From CBDCEG01 sp965215775 (GTDB lineage: Bacteria > Pseudomonadota > Gammaproteobacteria > Cardiobacteriales > Ostreibacteriaceae), in NCBI GenBank assembly GCA_965215775.1, contig CBDCEG010000033.1, positions 1 to 43,679 of the forward strand: a DNA stretch of 43,679 nucleotides, written 5' to 3'. The notes beneath the pieces are model-generated. The model did not search any database. It saw nothing but the letters and a program-made list of their open reading frames with translations, and was not told the origin of the DNA. The translations under genes were made by a program, and so were the position numbers. This document shows positions 8,022 to 15,945 of the stretch, in pieces (position 1 is the first letter of the stretch; each line of letters opens with the position of its first letter).

Positions 8022-8330
8022 TTAAGATATAGTTGTAATTTTCACAGCAGTATAATTCTGTCTGTGTCCTTGTTTTTTCATATGATGTTTACGACGCTTA
8101 AATTTGATTATCTCAATTTTTTTATTACGCCCGTGTTCTAATACTGTTCCTGTAACTTTTGCTCCCTCAATAAGAGGAGTTCCTACTTGAACATTATCAT
8201 CGTTTACTAACATCAACACATTAGTGAAATCTACATCACTTCCAACTTCATTGTCAAGACGGTCTATTTTAATAGTTTGTCCTTCTTTAACTCTGAATTG
8301 TTTACCGCTTGTTTTTATAACAGCATACAT
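8022..8330 (-). CDS. rplU: 50S ribosomal protein L21
   Basis: A 102-residue, full-length L21. It starts MYAVIKTSGKQFRVKEGQ and ends with the conserved FKRRKHHMKKQGHRQNYTAVKI segment typical of Proteobacteria. L21 binds 23S rRNA next to L20. A GGAGAAG ribosome-binding site lies directly upstream of the ATG. It is the first gene of rplU-rpmA, preceded by a roughly 135-nt leader and a good sigma-70 promoter. Confidence 0.98.
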   Translation of the reverse strand: MYAVIKTSGKQFRVKEGQTIKIDRLDNEVGSDVDFTNVLMLVNDDNVQVGTPLIEGAKVTGTVLEHGRNKKIEIIKFKRRKHHMKKQGHRQNYTAVKITTIS

Positions 8331-8472
8331 ATTATCTTCTCCAAAAAAGATAAACCCTCAGGTGGTTATAAACTAACTCTTTTGGCAAATGGTAAAACCA
8401 CGCCAACCATGGGTCATTGTAAAATAAAAATTGCTCATGAACGAAAATACATTCAAAGCAAACTAGCAGGGA

Positions 8473-8501
8473 ATTATAAAGCAAGTGAACGCAAGTTTCA
8501 A
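8473..8501 (-). promoter_or_regulatory. Sigma-70 promoter of rplU-rpmA
   Basis: On the minus strand the -35 box TTGAAA (8496-8501) and the perfect -10 box TATAAT (8473-8478) are separated by exactly 17 bp. The predicted start near 8466 leaves a leader of about 135 nt before rplU. That leader is less AT-rich than the surrounding spacers and could hold an autoregulatory structure. Confidence 0.75.
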
Positions 8502-8559
8502 ACAAAAAGTTAATTAATTTGCTAAAGTTTATGCAGATAATAAATTTTGACTTTTTTAC

Positions 8560-9201
8560 TTATTTAGAAAATATTATAATATTGTTTTTATTATGAATAA
8601 TGTTTAAATTAAATTCGCTTGCAATATAATTAAATGTTTTATCTGAGTAGAGACTAATATGGGTTGGGTCATTTTTATACCACCAGTTTTCAAACTCATC
8701 TTTTTTAACCAGTTTAGTGGTCATAATCCCTAAAAACCCCTTAGGATTTAACAGAGGAATTAGTGTTTTTAATTCTTTTTGTGGATTATTCAAATGTTCA
8801 AAAACTTCACTTGCACTTATAAAATTATATTTATTTTGTAATAATTTTGGATTGTTTTTATAAAATATATCAAAGCTTTCGCATAGATGATTTTCTTTTT
8901 TAAATATATTTGCAAGAGTTTCACTATTTCCACTTCCAAAATCCAAACCATTTGAATTATCTGGTATTAATTTAAGCATAGGTTTTGCTAGTCTATTGAG
9001 AAAATTCTGATAGTTTTTATCATCTTCATTATTATGATGATTATTATATCTTAGGCTCTCTTCCTCTCTTGACAGTCTGGTTTTCTTTGTTACAAAAACT
9101 AAATCACAGTTTAAGCATTGGTTATATTCCTGCTTAAAGGCATCATTTGCTTGAAAATAAAACTCAATATCAAGACTTTCACAAAGAGGGCAGGGCATCA
9201 T
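8560..9201 (-). CDS. Class I SAM-dependent methyltransferase with N-terminal zinc knuckle
   Basis: A 213-residue protein. An N-terminal Cys4 motif (CPLCESLD followed by QCLNCDLVFV, residues 4-35) probably binds zinc. A Rossmann-type methyltransferase core follows, with the SAM-binding glycine motif LDFGSGNSE (around residue 94), the acidic/central strand ISASEVFEHLNNP and LLNPKGFLGIMTT. It belongs to the Methyltransf_23-type group often found with small-molecule or sugar substrates; the substrate cannot be read from sequence. It lies 6 bp downstream of ribE in the same direction, so it is probably the last gene of a ribD-ribE-methyltransferase operon, though a riboflavin-related role is not implied. 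Confidence 0.75.
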   Translation of the reverse strand: MMPCPLCESLDIEFYFQANDAFKQEYNQCLNCDLVFVTKKTRLSREEESLRYNNHHNNEDDKNYQNFLNRLAKPMLKLIPDNSNGLDFGSGNSETLANIFKKENHLCESFDIFYKNNPKLLQNKYNFISASEVFEHLNNPQKELKTLIPLLNPKGFLGIMTTKLVKKDEFENWWYKNDPTHISLYSDKTFNYIASEFNLNIIHNKNNIIIFSK

Positions 9202-9207
9202 AGTTAT

Positions 9208-9861
9208 TTAAAAACCTTTTTGCCTAATATCTTCAATAGATAAATTGTTAGGTAATTTATTGTTTTCTTTGTAATTAATCATTCTTTCTAAATATCTAGC
9301 TATTAAATCAACCTCTAAATTTACCTTATTACCAATATCTAAACTAGATAAAATAGTTAGGTTTTCAGTATGTGGAATTATATTTACTTCAAATGAATTA
9401 TTTTCATCATTAACATTATTGACTGTTAAGCTAATTCCAGCAATAGTTATAGAACCTTTTATTGCAATAAATTTCATAATATCTTTAGGTGCTTCAAATA
9501 AATAACGAATACTATTTCCATCACTTTCTTTACTTAATAAACTCCCAACGCCATCAACATGCCCTGAAACTAAATGACCACCCAAAGGTGTTGATAAACT
9601 AAGTGCTTTTTCAAGGTTTACTAAACTATTTATTTCTAAGTTTCCAAGGGTTGTTTTTTGCATAGTTTCATTTGAAACATCAGCACTAAAAATATCTCCA
9701 TTAATCTCAGTAACTGTTAAGCAAACACCATTTATAGCAATGCTATCACCTAAATTAGTATTTTTTAGAAGTTCATCAGCCTTTATTGAAAGCTTAATAT
9801 CAGAACTAGTTTTATTAATAGCGTTTACTTTTCCTACCTTTTCTATAATTCCTGTGAACAT
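9208..9861 (-). CDS. ribE: Riboflavin synthase, alpha chain
   Basis: A 217-residue protein with the two homologous lumazine-binding halves of riboflavin synthase. The first begins MFTGIIEKVGKV with SIAINGVCLTVTEI; the second holds GSITIAGISLTVNNV. LGGHLVSGHVDGVG carries the conserved substrate-contact region. It dismutates two 6,7-dimethyl-8-ribityllumazine molecules to riboflavin and a pyrimidine by-product, as a cytosolic trimer. The same enzyme is called ribC in E. coli nomenclature. It follows ribD by 3 bp. No ribBA or ribH lies in the window. Confidence 0.95.
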   Translation of the reverse strand: MFTGIIEKVGKVNAINKTSSDIKLSIKADELLKNTNLGDSIAINGVCLTVTEINGDIFSADVSNETMQKTTLGNLEINSLVNLEKALSLSTPLGGHLVSGHVDGVGSLLSKESDGNSIRYLFEAPKDIMKFIAIKGSITIAGISLTVNNVNDENNSFEVNIIPHTENLTILSSLDIGNKVNLEVDLIARYLERMINYKENNKLPNNLSIEDIRQKGF

Positions 9862-9864
9862 ATT

Positions 9865-10977
9865 TTAGCCTTTTGTTTTTTGTAAAATAATCTTTATATT
9901 ATCAGATATTTTTTTAATTTTTTTAATTTTAAATTTATACGCTTCTGATATTTTCAAAACACCATCTAAATCAAAAGCTGGCTTTGATAAGTTACCTAAA
10001 ATAATAGGAGCCTTGTATAAAATAATTTCATCAACTAAATTTTGCTTTATAAATTGCCCTGCAAGGATTCCTCCAGCCTCTATAAAAACATCGTTTATTT
10101 CTAGTTCTGCAAGCTTTTTTAGAACAAAATTCAAATCTATTTTTTTATTTAAAGTAGGGCTGAAAAATATTTTAGAATTTGTGTATTTGTTTATTTTATC
10201 AATATTTTCAGAACTATGAAAAACAATGCTTTTCCCTTTAATATTAAATATCTTAGAGTTAGGTGAGGTTGTGAGGTTAGTGTCTAAAACGATTCTTATT
10301 GGTTGCCTTGATTTTTCACTTATCCTAACATTCATACTTGGATTATCTGCAATTACAGTTGCCGAACTTGTTAGAATTGCACAAGATTTGGAGCGATATT
10401 TTTGAACATCTTTTCGTGCTAATTCATTAGTTATCCATTTACTTTTTACAGTTTTTGTTGCTATTTTAGAATCTAACGAAACCCCAAGTTTTAAAGTAAC
10501 AAAAGGAATATTTTCTTGCATTCTTTTAAAAAATCCATTATTTAAATTTTTACATTTATTTTCTAAAACACCAATTTTTACTTTAATCCCTGCATTTTTT
10601 AATTTTTCAATACTTGAAATTTCTGGGTTTCTATCAATTGAACCAATTACAACTTTTTTAACTTTTGCTTTAATAAGAGCATCAACACAAGGTGGCGTTT
10701 TTCCAAAATTAGAACAGGGCTCAAGAGTTACATAAACAGTAGAGTTTTCTGCTGAATCATTTGAATTAATATTTGTCAAAGCATTAATTTCAGCATGATT
10801 TTCTCCAGCTTTTTTATGATAACCTTTACCAATTATTTTGTTATTTTTAACAATAACGCAACCAACACAAGGGTTTGGAGTTGTGGTTGTTTTACCTTTT
10901 TTCGCAAGCTTTATTGCTTTTTGCATATAAAACTTATCATTATGTTTTTGCATATTATTATCTAAAGATTGTTTCAA
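9865..10977 (-). CDS. ribD: Bifunctional riboflavin deaminase/reductase
   Basis: A 370-residue fusion of a zinc deaminase (residues about 15-155) and a DHFR-like reductase (about 155-370), the usual RibD layout. Zinc ligands and the catalytic glutamate are visible in NHAEINAL and PCSNFGKTPPC. The reductase half starts with PFVTLKLGVSLDSKIA and contains NDVFIEAGG. It catalyses deamination of the pyrimidine from GTP and then reduction of its ribosyl chain. The chosen start (MKQSLDNNMQKHND) is the most upstream ATG; an internal ATG at residue 18 (MQKAIKLAKKG) matches where most family members begin, so the first 17 residues may not be translated. No FMN riboswitch is visible upstream. Confidence 0.95.
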   Translation of the reverse strand: MKQSLDNNMQKHNDKFYMQKAIKLAKKGKTTTTPNPCVGCVIVKNNKIIGKGYHKKAGENHAEINALTNINSNDSAENSTVYVTLEPCSNFGKTPPCVDALIKAKVKKVVIGSIDRNPEISSIEKLKNAGIKVKIGVLENKCKNLNNGFFKRMQENIPFVTLKLGVSLDSKIATKTVKSKWITNELARKDVQKYRSKSCAILTSSATVIADNPSMNVRISEKSRQPIRIVLDTNLTTSPNSKIFNIKGKSIVFHSSENIDKINKYTNSKIFFSPTLNKKIDLNFVLKKLAELEINDVFIEAGGILAGQFIKQNLVDEIILYKAPIILGNLSKPAFDLDGVLKISEAYKFKIKKIKKISDNIKIILQKTKG

Positions 10978-11124
10978 TTAATTATTAAAAATATTAAATA
11001 GTATAGCCTTAAAAAACTAGCTAAAACTAATGTTAGTAAAATAACAAATATTAAATATTAACCCAAGGGCAATTTTTACAGAAACTAAAAAAATAATTTT
11101 TACCATTTTTTCATAAATATAAAA

Positions 11125-11514
11125 CTATTTCTTTGAGTCTTTTATATTACTTAAAAACAACCATATCTGCATATCAGGCTTATGGAATTTTCTTAATTTC
11201 CATTGTTTATATTCTGCACTACTTAGTATATCTTTTCTCTCTAAAGCTTTTACAACTTTACCCAGCAAACCTTTTGATACTATATTAACACTTGTGGTAA
11301 AACCATTTCCAAGCAAAGTTGATACTTTAGTAACTCCACAGGTAATACAAGTAACCCAAAATAAATATCCAATAGGATCCGTAGTTAGGACTTTCTGCAT
11401 ATCATATTTTTCATCAATATTACGAGATAAAGACTTTTCCAGCTCTAATACAAAATCTTTAACTTTATACTCATTAAAGTATTTAGAGCTATTATCAAGA
11501 TTTTGCCTATTCAC
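11125..11514 (-). CDS. Hypothetical protein, probable C-terminal part of a split gene
   Basis: A 129-residue reading frame starting at GTG, with the notable central stretch FWVTCITCGVTKVSTLLGNG and a C-terminus containing KQWKLRKFHKPDMQIWLF. It overlaps the end of the upstream frame (11507-11701) by eight bases. The overlapping frame stays open upstream of the GTG (NSFQKALVNRQ), consistent with a single gene that has suffered a frameshift near 11,520-11,530. I do not recognise the family. The two pieces together would give a protein of about 190 residues. Confidence 0.5.
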   Translation of the reverse strand: MNRQNLDNSSKYFNEYKVKDFVLELEKSLSRNIDEKYDMQKVLTTDPIGYLFWVTCITCGVTKVSTLLGNGFTTSVNIVSKGLLGKVVKALERKDILSSAEYKQWKLRKFHKPDMQIWLFLSNIKDSKK

Positions 11515-11701
11515 TAGAGCCTTTTGAAAGGAATTTTATCTGTTGTTTTGTTGCAATTTTTACTAAAATAACATCACTTTTATTTTTTATTTTATCTTGA
11601 AGTGGATAATGCCTCATTTTTTTATAGTACTCTTCTATAATCTCTGTCCAATATTCTAAGTGATTAAGCCTAACCAAATCTGCATATTCTTGGTAAAGCA
11701 T
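11507..11701 (-). CDS. Hypothetical protein, probable N-terminal part of a split gene
   Basis: A 64-residue frame starting MLYQEYADLVRLNHLEYWTE, acidic and aromatic-rich, then YPLQDKIKNKSDVILVKIAT. It ends eight bases into the next frame. The size, composition and split arrangement suggest that this is the N-terminus of the same protein as the frame at 11125-11514. It is isolated between ribD and gapA, and no function is recognised. Confidence 0.45.
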   Translation of the reverse strand: MLYQEYADLVRLNHLEYWTEIIEEYYKKMRHYPLQDKIKNKSDVILVKIATKQQIKFLSKGSSE

Positions 11702-11843
11702 TTCTTTATTAAAAATTATAGGGTTTTATCTGCTAAAGAAAAAAACTAGCTGAGAAATATATACAAATTATAATTACATTCTTCATTTTAAATTCTACAT
11801 AGTTGATTGTCTCATATTTGTTTATTTATATTTACAACTAAAA

Positions 11844-11885
11844 AAACTCTAATTAAAGCTAATAAATAAACTTTAATTAGAGTTT
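11844..11885 (-). terminator. Rho-independent terminator after gapA
   Basis: A 15-bp perfect stem (AAACTCTAATTAAAG at 11844-11858 pairing with 11871-11885) with a 12-nt loop. On the minus strand the stem is followed by a run of Ts (plus-strand As from 11841). It sits 12 bp beyond the gapA stop and ends the tkt-gapA unit. Confidence 0.85.
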
Positions 11886-11897
11886 TTGGTTTCATGT

Positions 11898-12911
11898 TTA
11901 CATTATAGAAACAAAGTGTTTTGCTAATCTAACAAGCTGTGCAGTATAAGACATTTCATTATCGTACCAAGTGATAATCTTAACTAGCTGTTTGCCATCT
12001 TGCTCCATTACCTTAGTTGAAAGACCATCAAATAATGAACCGTATTTTATACCAACAATATCAGAAGAAACAATAGGATCTTCAGTGTAACCCAAAGTAT
12101 CTTTTAGTTCATTTTCAGAAGCATCTTTCATAGCTTTGTTGATTTCTTCTACAGATGTATTTTTCTCTAGTTCCACAACTAAATCAACAAGTGAACCTGT
12201 AGGAATAGGAACTCTCATTGCCCCCCCATCTAATTTGCCTTGTAACTCTGGTAAAACTAAGCCAACAGCAACAGCAGCACCAGTAGAAGTAGGAACTATA
12301 TTTTCAGCAGCAGCACGACCACGACGAAGATCTGAGTGAGGTCCATCTAAAGTATTTTGGTCATTTGTATAACCGTGAATAGTAGTCATAAGTCCTTTTT
12401 TAATACCAAACTTATCATTTAAAACTTTTGCAACAGGAGCTAAACAGTTAGTTGTACAAGATGCACCAGATAGAACAGTTTCTGAACCATCTAAAACATT
12501 ATGGTTTACATTGTAAACAACAGTTTTCATATCACCTTTTGCTGGTGCAGAAATGATAACTTTTTTTGCACCTGCTTTAATGTGTTTTTCTGCTAATTCT
12601 TTAGTTGTAAAGAATCCTGTACATTCTAAAACAACATCTACGCCTAATTCTTTCCAAGGTAAGTTTTCTGGATCTCTTTCAGAGTAAATAGTTATAGCAT
12701 TTCCATCTACAACCAAATCATTACCACTTACTTTTAAAGAATCAGTTTTGAATCTTCCTTGAGTAGTATCATATTTTAACAAATGAGCTAATGTTTTAAC
12801 ATCAGTTAAGTCATTGATAGCAACAACTTCAAACTCAGAACTATCTTCGATTAAACGAAAAACTAAACGCCCAATTCTTCCAAAACCATTAATTGCAATT
12901 TTTATAGCCAT
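11898..12911 (-). CDS. gapA: Glyceraldehyde-3-phosphate dehydrogenase, type I
   Basis: A 337-residue, full-length enzyme interconverting glyceraldehyde-3-phosphate and 1,3-bisphosphoglycerate. Visible are the NAD-binding N-terminus AIKIAINGFGRIGRLVFRL, the catalytic cysteine in SGASCTTNCLAPVAK, the catalytic histidine region TTIHGYTNDQNTLDGPH, and WYDNEMSYTAQLVR near the end. An aspartate in AINDL suggests NAD preference. The TGSLVDLVVEL and YGSLFDGLSTKV segments resemble Firmicutes/Mollicutes GapA more than E. coli GapA. The gene lies 17 bp downstream of tkt, so the two form a Calvin/pentose-phosphate-glycolysis unit closed by a strong terminator. Pgk is encoded separately at 26.2 kb. Confidence 0.97.
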   Translation of the reverse strand: MAIKIAINGFGRIGRLVFRLIEDSSEFEVVAINDLTDVKTLAHLLKYDTTQGRFKTDSLKVSGNDLVVDGNAITIYSERDPENLPWKELGVDVVLECTGFFTTKELAEKHIKAGAKKVIISAPAKGDMKTVVYNVNHNVLDGSETVLSGASCTTNCLAPVAKVLNDKFGIKKGLMTTIHGYTNDQNTLDGPHSDLRRGRAAAENIVPTSTGAAVAVGLVLPELQGKLDGGAMRVPIPTGSLVDLVVELEKNTSVEEINKAMKDASENELKDTLGYTEDPIVSSDIVGIKYGSLFDGLSTKVMEQDGKQLVKIITWYDNEMSYTAQLVRLAKHFVSIM

Positions 12912-12928
12912 ATTTTTTTTCCTCTATT

Positions 12929-14920
12929 TTAATTATTTAAAAAAGTCATAATTTGAGCTTTAATTGCATCAGAACCAAAGCCAAAGTATTCAAAAAGTTG
13001 CTCAGCAGGAGCTGAAGCACCGAAACAATCCATACCAACAACAAAACCATTGCCAGCAACAAGACCTTCCCAAGTAAGACTAGTTCCAGCTTCAATAACA
13101 ACTCTAGGTTGCTTATTGGGAACCGTTTGTTCTTGGTATGGTTTATCTTGGATTCTGTATAACTCATAACAAGGCATTGAAACAAGTTGCACAGATATAT
13201 TATTTTCTTTAAGTTTTTTAGAAACTTCCATTGCAAGTTCAACTTCAGAACCAGTTGCTATAATTGTGATATCAGTTCCTGTTTCTAAAACATAACCACC
13301 TTTTTTGATATTTGCTACTTGCTCATCAGTTCGCATTGGTTTTTTAAGACCTTGTCTAGAAAGTGCTAAAGTTGATGGTCCATCTTTTTTCTCTAATGCT
13401 AATTGCCAAGCAACAGCAGTTTCTACACCATCACAAGGACGCCAAACATTCATATTTGGCATAATTCTAAGTGAAGCTAAATGCTCAACTGGTTGATGTG
13501 TTGGTCCATCTTCACCAAGTCCAATTGAATCATGAGTCATTATATATATAACTCTTTGTTGCATTAACGCTGAAAGTCGCATTGCATTTCTAGCATAATC
13601 TGCAAAAACTAAGAAAGTTCCAGCATAAGGAATTAGTCCACCGTAGTTTGCCATACCATTCATAATGGCTGACATTCCAAATTCACGCACCCCATAAGAA
13701 AAGTAATTTCCTTCAGGTGTTTTATCCGTATCAAAAACTACACTTGATTTATGTTTTGTATTGTTAGAACCAGTTAAATCAGCGGAACCACCAACCATTT
13801 CTGGAAGCATTTCACCTATAAAATCAAGAGCAATTTCTGAAGCTTTTCGTGTTGCATCATTTCCAGCATTTGCTTGTAAGCTTATTGCGAAATTATTCAT
13901 TTCTTCAGTGAAACTAGATGGTAAATATCCATCTATTCTTCTTTTTAATTCAGAGGCTAATTTTGGATACTCAGATTTATATTTATCAAATAATTCATTC
14001 CAAGAGTTTTCTTTTGCAAGTCCTTGTTCTTTTTTACTGAATTCTGAGTAAATATCATCAGAAATCACAAATGGTTTATCATTCCAGCCTAGTTTTTTAG
14101 CAGCTGCCTCTCTTCCATCTTCACCTAAAGGAGAGCCGTGAACTCCTGAAGTTCCAGCTTTTGGAGCACCATAACCAATAATAGTTTTACAACATATTAA
14201 AGTTGGTTTATCTGATTTTTTAGCTTTCTCAATTGCATCAGAAACATCTTTTGAATTATGCCCATCAATATTTCTAATAACGCTCCAATTATAAGATTCA
14301 AATCTAGCTGGAGTATCATCACAAAACCAAGGATCTACTTTTCCATCAATTGAAATTCCATTATCATCATATAAAACAATAAGTTTATTTAGTTTGTAAG
14401 CTCCTGCAAGAGAACAAGCTTCATGAGAAATTCCCTCCATCAAACAACCATCACCTAAAAATACATAAGTATTATGATTTATAATATCTAAATTAGGTTT
14501 GTTGAATTGTGCGCCAAGTATTTTCTCAGAAAGAGCCATTCCAACAGCAGTTGCAATTCCTTGCCCTAATGGTCCAGTTGTTGTTTCAACTCCAGGAGTA
14601 TCCAAAATCTCTGGGTGTCCAGGTGTTTTTGAGTGAAGTTTTCTAAAGTTTTTTAGGTCTTGAGTAGAAATATCATAACCTGTCAAATGTAATACAGAGT
14701 AAAGCATTGCAGAAGCGTGCCCATTTGATAAAACAAATCTATCACGATTAATCCAGTTTGGATTTTGAGGGTTAAAAGATAAGTGGTTATTCCACAATGC
14801 AACAGCCATATCAGCCATTCCCATTGGTGCGCCTGGGTGACCAGAGTTAGCACGATTCACCATATCAATACTTAAAAAACGAATTGCGTTAGCAAGCTTA
14901 TTTGGTTCTTGGTTTGACAT
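12929..14920 (-). CDS. tkt: Transketolase
   Basis: A 663-residue, full-length thiamine-diphosphate enzyme moving two-carbon ketol units between sugar phosphates. The N-terminal TPP domain carries DMVNRANSGHPGAPMGMAD, GPLGQGIATAVGMA and the TPP/Mg motif GDGCLMEGISHEA. The pyrimidine domain holds EFGMSAIMNGMANYGG and MTHDSIGLGEDGPTHQPVEHL. The C-terminal domain has CDGVETAVAW and TGSEVELAM. It is first in the tkt-gapA operon. A 7-bp inverted repeat overlaps its ribosome-binding site (14927-14958), suggesting possible translational control. Both thiamine use here and thiamine uptake by ThiB imply dependence on this cofactor. Confidence 0.98.
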   Translation of the reverse strand: MSNQEPNKLANAIRFLSIDMVNRANSGHPGAPMGMADMAVALWNNHLSFNPQNPNWINRDRFVLSNGHASAMLYSVLHLTGYDISTQDLKNFRKLHSKTPGHPEILDTPGVETTTGPLGQGIATAVGMALSEKILGAQFNKPNLDIINHNTYVFLGDGCLMEGISHEACSLAGAYKLNKLIVLYDDNGISIDGKVDPWFCDDTPARFESYNWSVIRNIDGHNSKDVSDAIEKAKKSDKPTLICCKTIIGYGAPKAGTSGVHGSPLGEDGREAAAKKLGWNDKPFVISDDIYSEFSKKEQGLAKENSWNELFDKYKSEYPKLASELKRRIDGYLPSSFTEEMNNFAISLQANAGNDATRKASEIALDFIGEMLPEMVGGSADLTGSNNTKHKSSVVFDTDKTPEGNYFSYGVREFGMSAIMNGMANYGGLIPYAGTFLVFADYARNAMRLSALMQQRVIYIMTHDSIGLGEDGPTHQPVEHLASLRIMPNMNVWRPCDGVETAVAWQLALEKKDGPSTLALSRQGLKKPMRTDEQVANIKKGGYVLETGTDITIIATGSEVELAMEVSKKLKENNISVQLVSMPCYELYRIQDKPYQEQTVPNKQPRVVIEAGTSLTWEGLVAGNGFVVGMDCFGASAPAEQLFEYFGFGSDAIKAQIMTFLNN

Positions 14921-14926
14921 ATAAAA

Positions 14927-14958
14927 TTCACCTAAAAAGTTAATTTAATAAAGGTGAA
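14927..14958 (-). promoter_or_regulatory. Inverted repeat masking the tkt ribosome-binding site
   Basis: TTCACCT (14927-14933) pairs with AGGTGAA (14952-14958) across an 18-nt loop. On the minus strand the downstream arm, AGGTGAA, is the ribosome-binding site of tkt, 6 nt before the ATG. Folding would hide it. A TATAAT-like -10 box lies just upstream, around 14960-14967. Confidence 0.4.
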
Positions 14959-15054
14959 ATTATATAATATTCATTCAGAAATAGGAATAATTCATTTACA
15001 TATAAAAATTAATTATATCTTATAAATTGTTTTAATTTTATAAAAAATAAAGTC

Positions 15055-15642
15055 TTATCTGCTAGATATATCTAAAAAGTTTTTTAACATAGCAAGTCCA
15101 TTTTCGGTCATTATTGACTCTGGGTGAAATTGCACTCCATAAATTTGTTTGGTTTTATGTTGAATTGCCATAATAGCCTGTTCTTTTTCATCAGTTGTTT
15201 CTACAAGAGCAGTTTCTTCTAAGCAATCTGGTAGAGTTTCTTTTTGTGCAACTAAAGAGTGATAACGAGTAACTTGCATTGGATTTGGTAGGTTTTTGAA
15301 TAAGCCTTTTTGATTATGTTTTATATTTGAAACTTTACCATGCATAATTTTATTTGCATGAATGATTTTCCCTGCAAAAGATTGAACAATACACTGATGC
15401 CCTAAGCAAACCCCTAAAATAGGATAATCATTTCCCAATTCTTTTATTATATCTAAAGAAATCCCTGCTTCATTTGGTGTGGCAGGTCCAGGTGAAATCA
15501 CAATTTGTTTTGGATTAAGTTGTTTTATTTCATCAATAGATATTTCATCATTTCGTTTTACCACAACATCGCAACCAAGTTCGCCAAAGTATTGAACCAA
15601 GTTATAGACAAAAGAATCATAATTATCAATCATTAAAAGCAT
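15055..15642 (-). CDS. Anthranilate/aminodeoxychorismate synthase glutaminase subunit
   Basis: A 195-residue class I glutamine amidotransferase of the TrpG/PabA type: MLLMIDNYDSFVYNLVQYF at the start, the nucleophile elbow GVCLGHQC, the oxyanion segment SPGPATPNEAG and the catalytic His-Glu pair in GVQFHPESIMT. It releases ammonia from glutamine for the chorismate-using partner, TrpE (tryptophan) or PabB (folate). Neither partner is adjacent, so TrpG cannot be separated from PabA here; a single amphibolic subunit is common. It is transcribed toward tkt, with a 134-bp gap. Confidence 0.9.
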   Translation of the reverse strand: MLLMIDNYDSFVYNLVQYFGELGCDVVVKRNDEISIDEIKQLNPKQIVISPGPATPNEAGISLDIIKELGNDYPILGVCLGHQCIVQSFAGKIIHANKIMHGKVSNIKHNQKGLFKNLPNPMQVTRYHSLVAQKETLPDCLEETALVETTDEKEQAIMAIQHKTKQIYGVQFHPESIMTENGLAMLKNFLDISSR

Positions 15643-15696
15643 AAATTTAACCTTAGTATTGTTAGTTTCGTGAAGTAAAATATTATTACAAAAAAA

Positions 15697-15773
15697 TGGC
15701 GCGCTGGGAGGGAGTCGAACCCCCGACCGCCTGGTTCGTAGCCAGGTACTCTATCCAGCTGAGCTACCAGCGC
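15697..15773 (-). tRNA. tRNA-Arg (ACG)
   Basis: A 77-nt cloverleaf on the minus strand with acceptor GCGCTGG/CCAGCGC, D-loop AGCTCAGCTGGATAGAG, anticodon loop CTACGAA (anticodon ACG, read as ICG after deamination), T-arm GGGTTCGACTCCC and encoded CCA. It closely matches gammaproteobacterial tRNA-Arg(ACG). Confidence 0.95.
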
Positions 15774-15945
15774 GTGAATTGAGGCTGATTATTATCATCT
15801 TTTAAAAAAATAAAGTCAAGATAAGTATAATATAAAAAATACTTTTAGCTTATAATCCCTTTTTAGTTTTTTTAAACAATTTATCAATTATGCAGTTATT
15901 CAAATAATTCCTAATTGATATGTTTACATTTATTTATAGTTAATT

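Noticed and set aside
8277..8513. Plus-strand frame of 78 codons opposite the rplU start
   Set aside because: It overlaps rplU and its promoter/leader on the other strand, with no ribosome-binding site or recognisable product.
13761..14051. Plus-strand frame opposite tkt, and similar long frames opposite hsdR, hsdM and ribD
   Set aside because: These are antisense shadows of strongly conserved genes and have no similarity or translation signals of their own.
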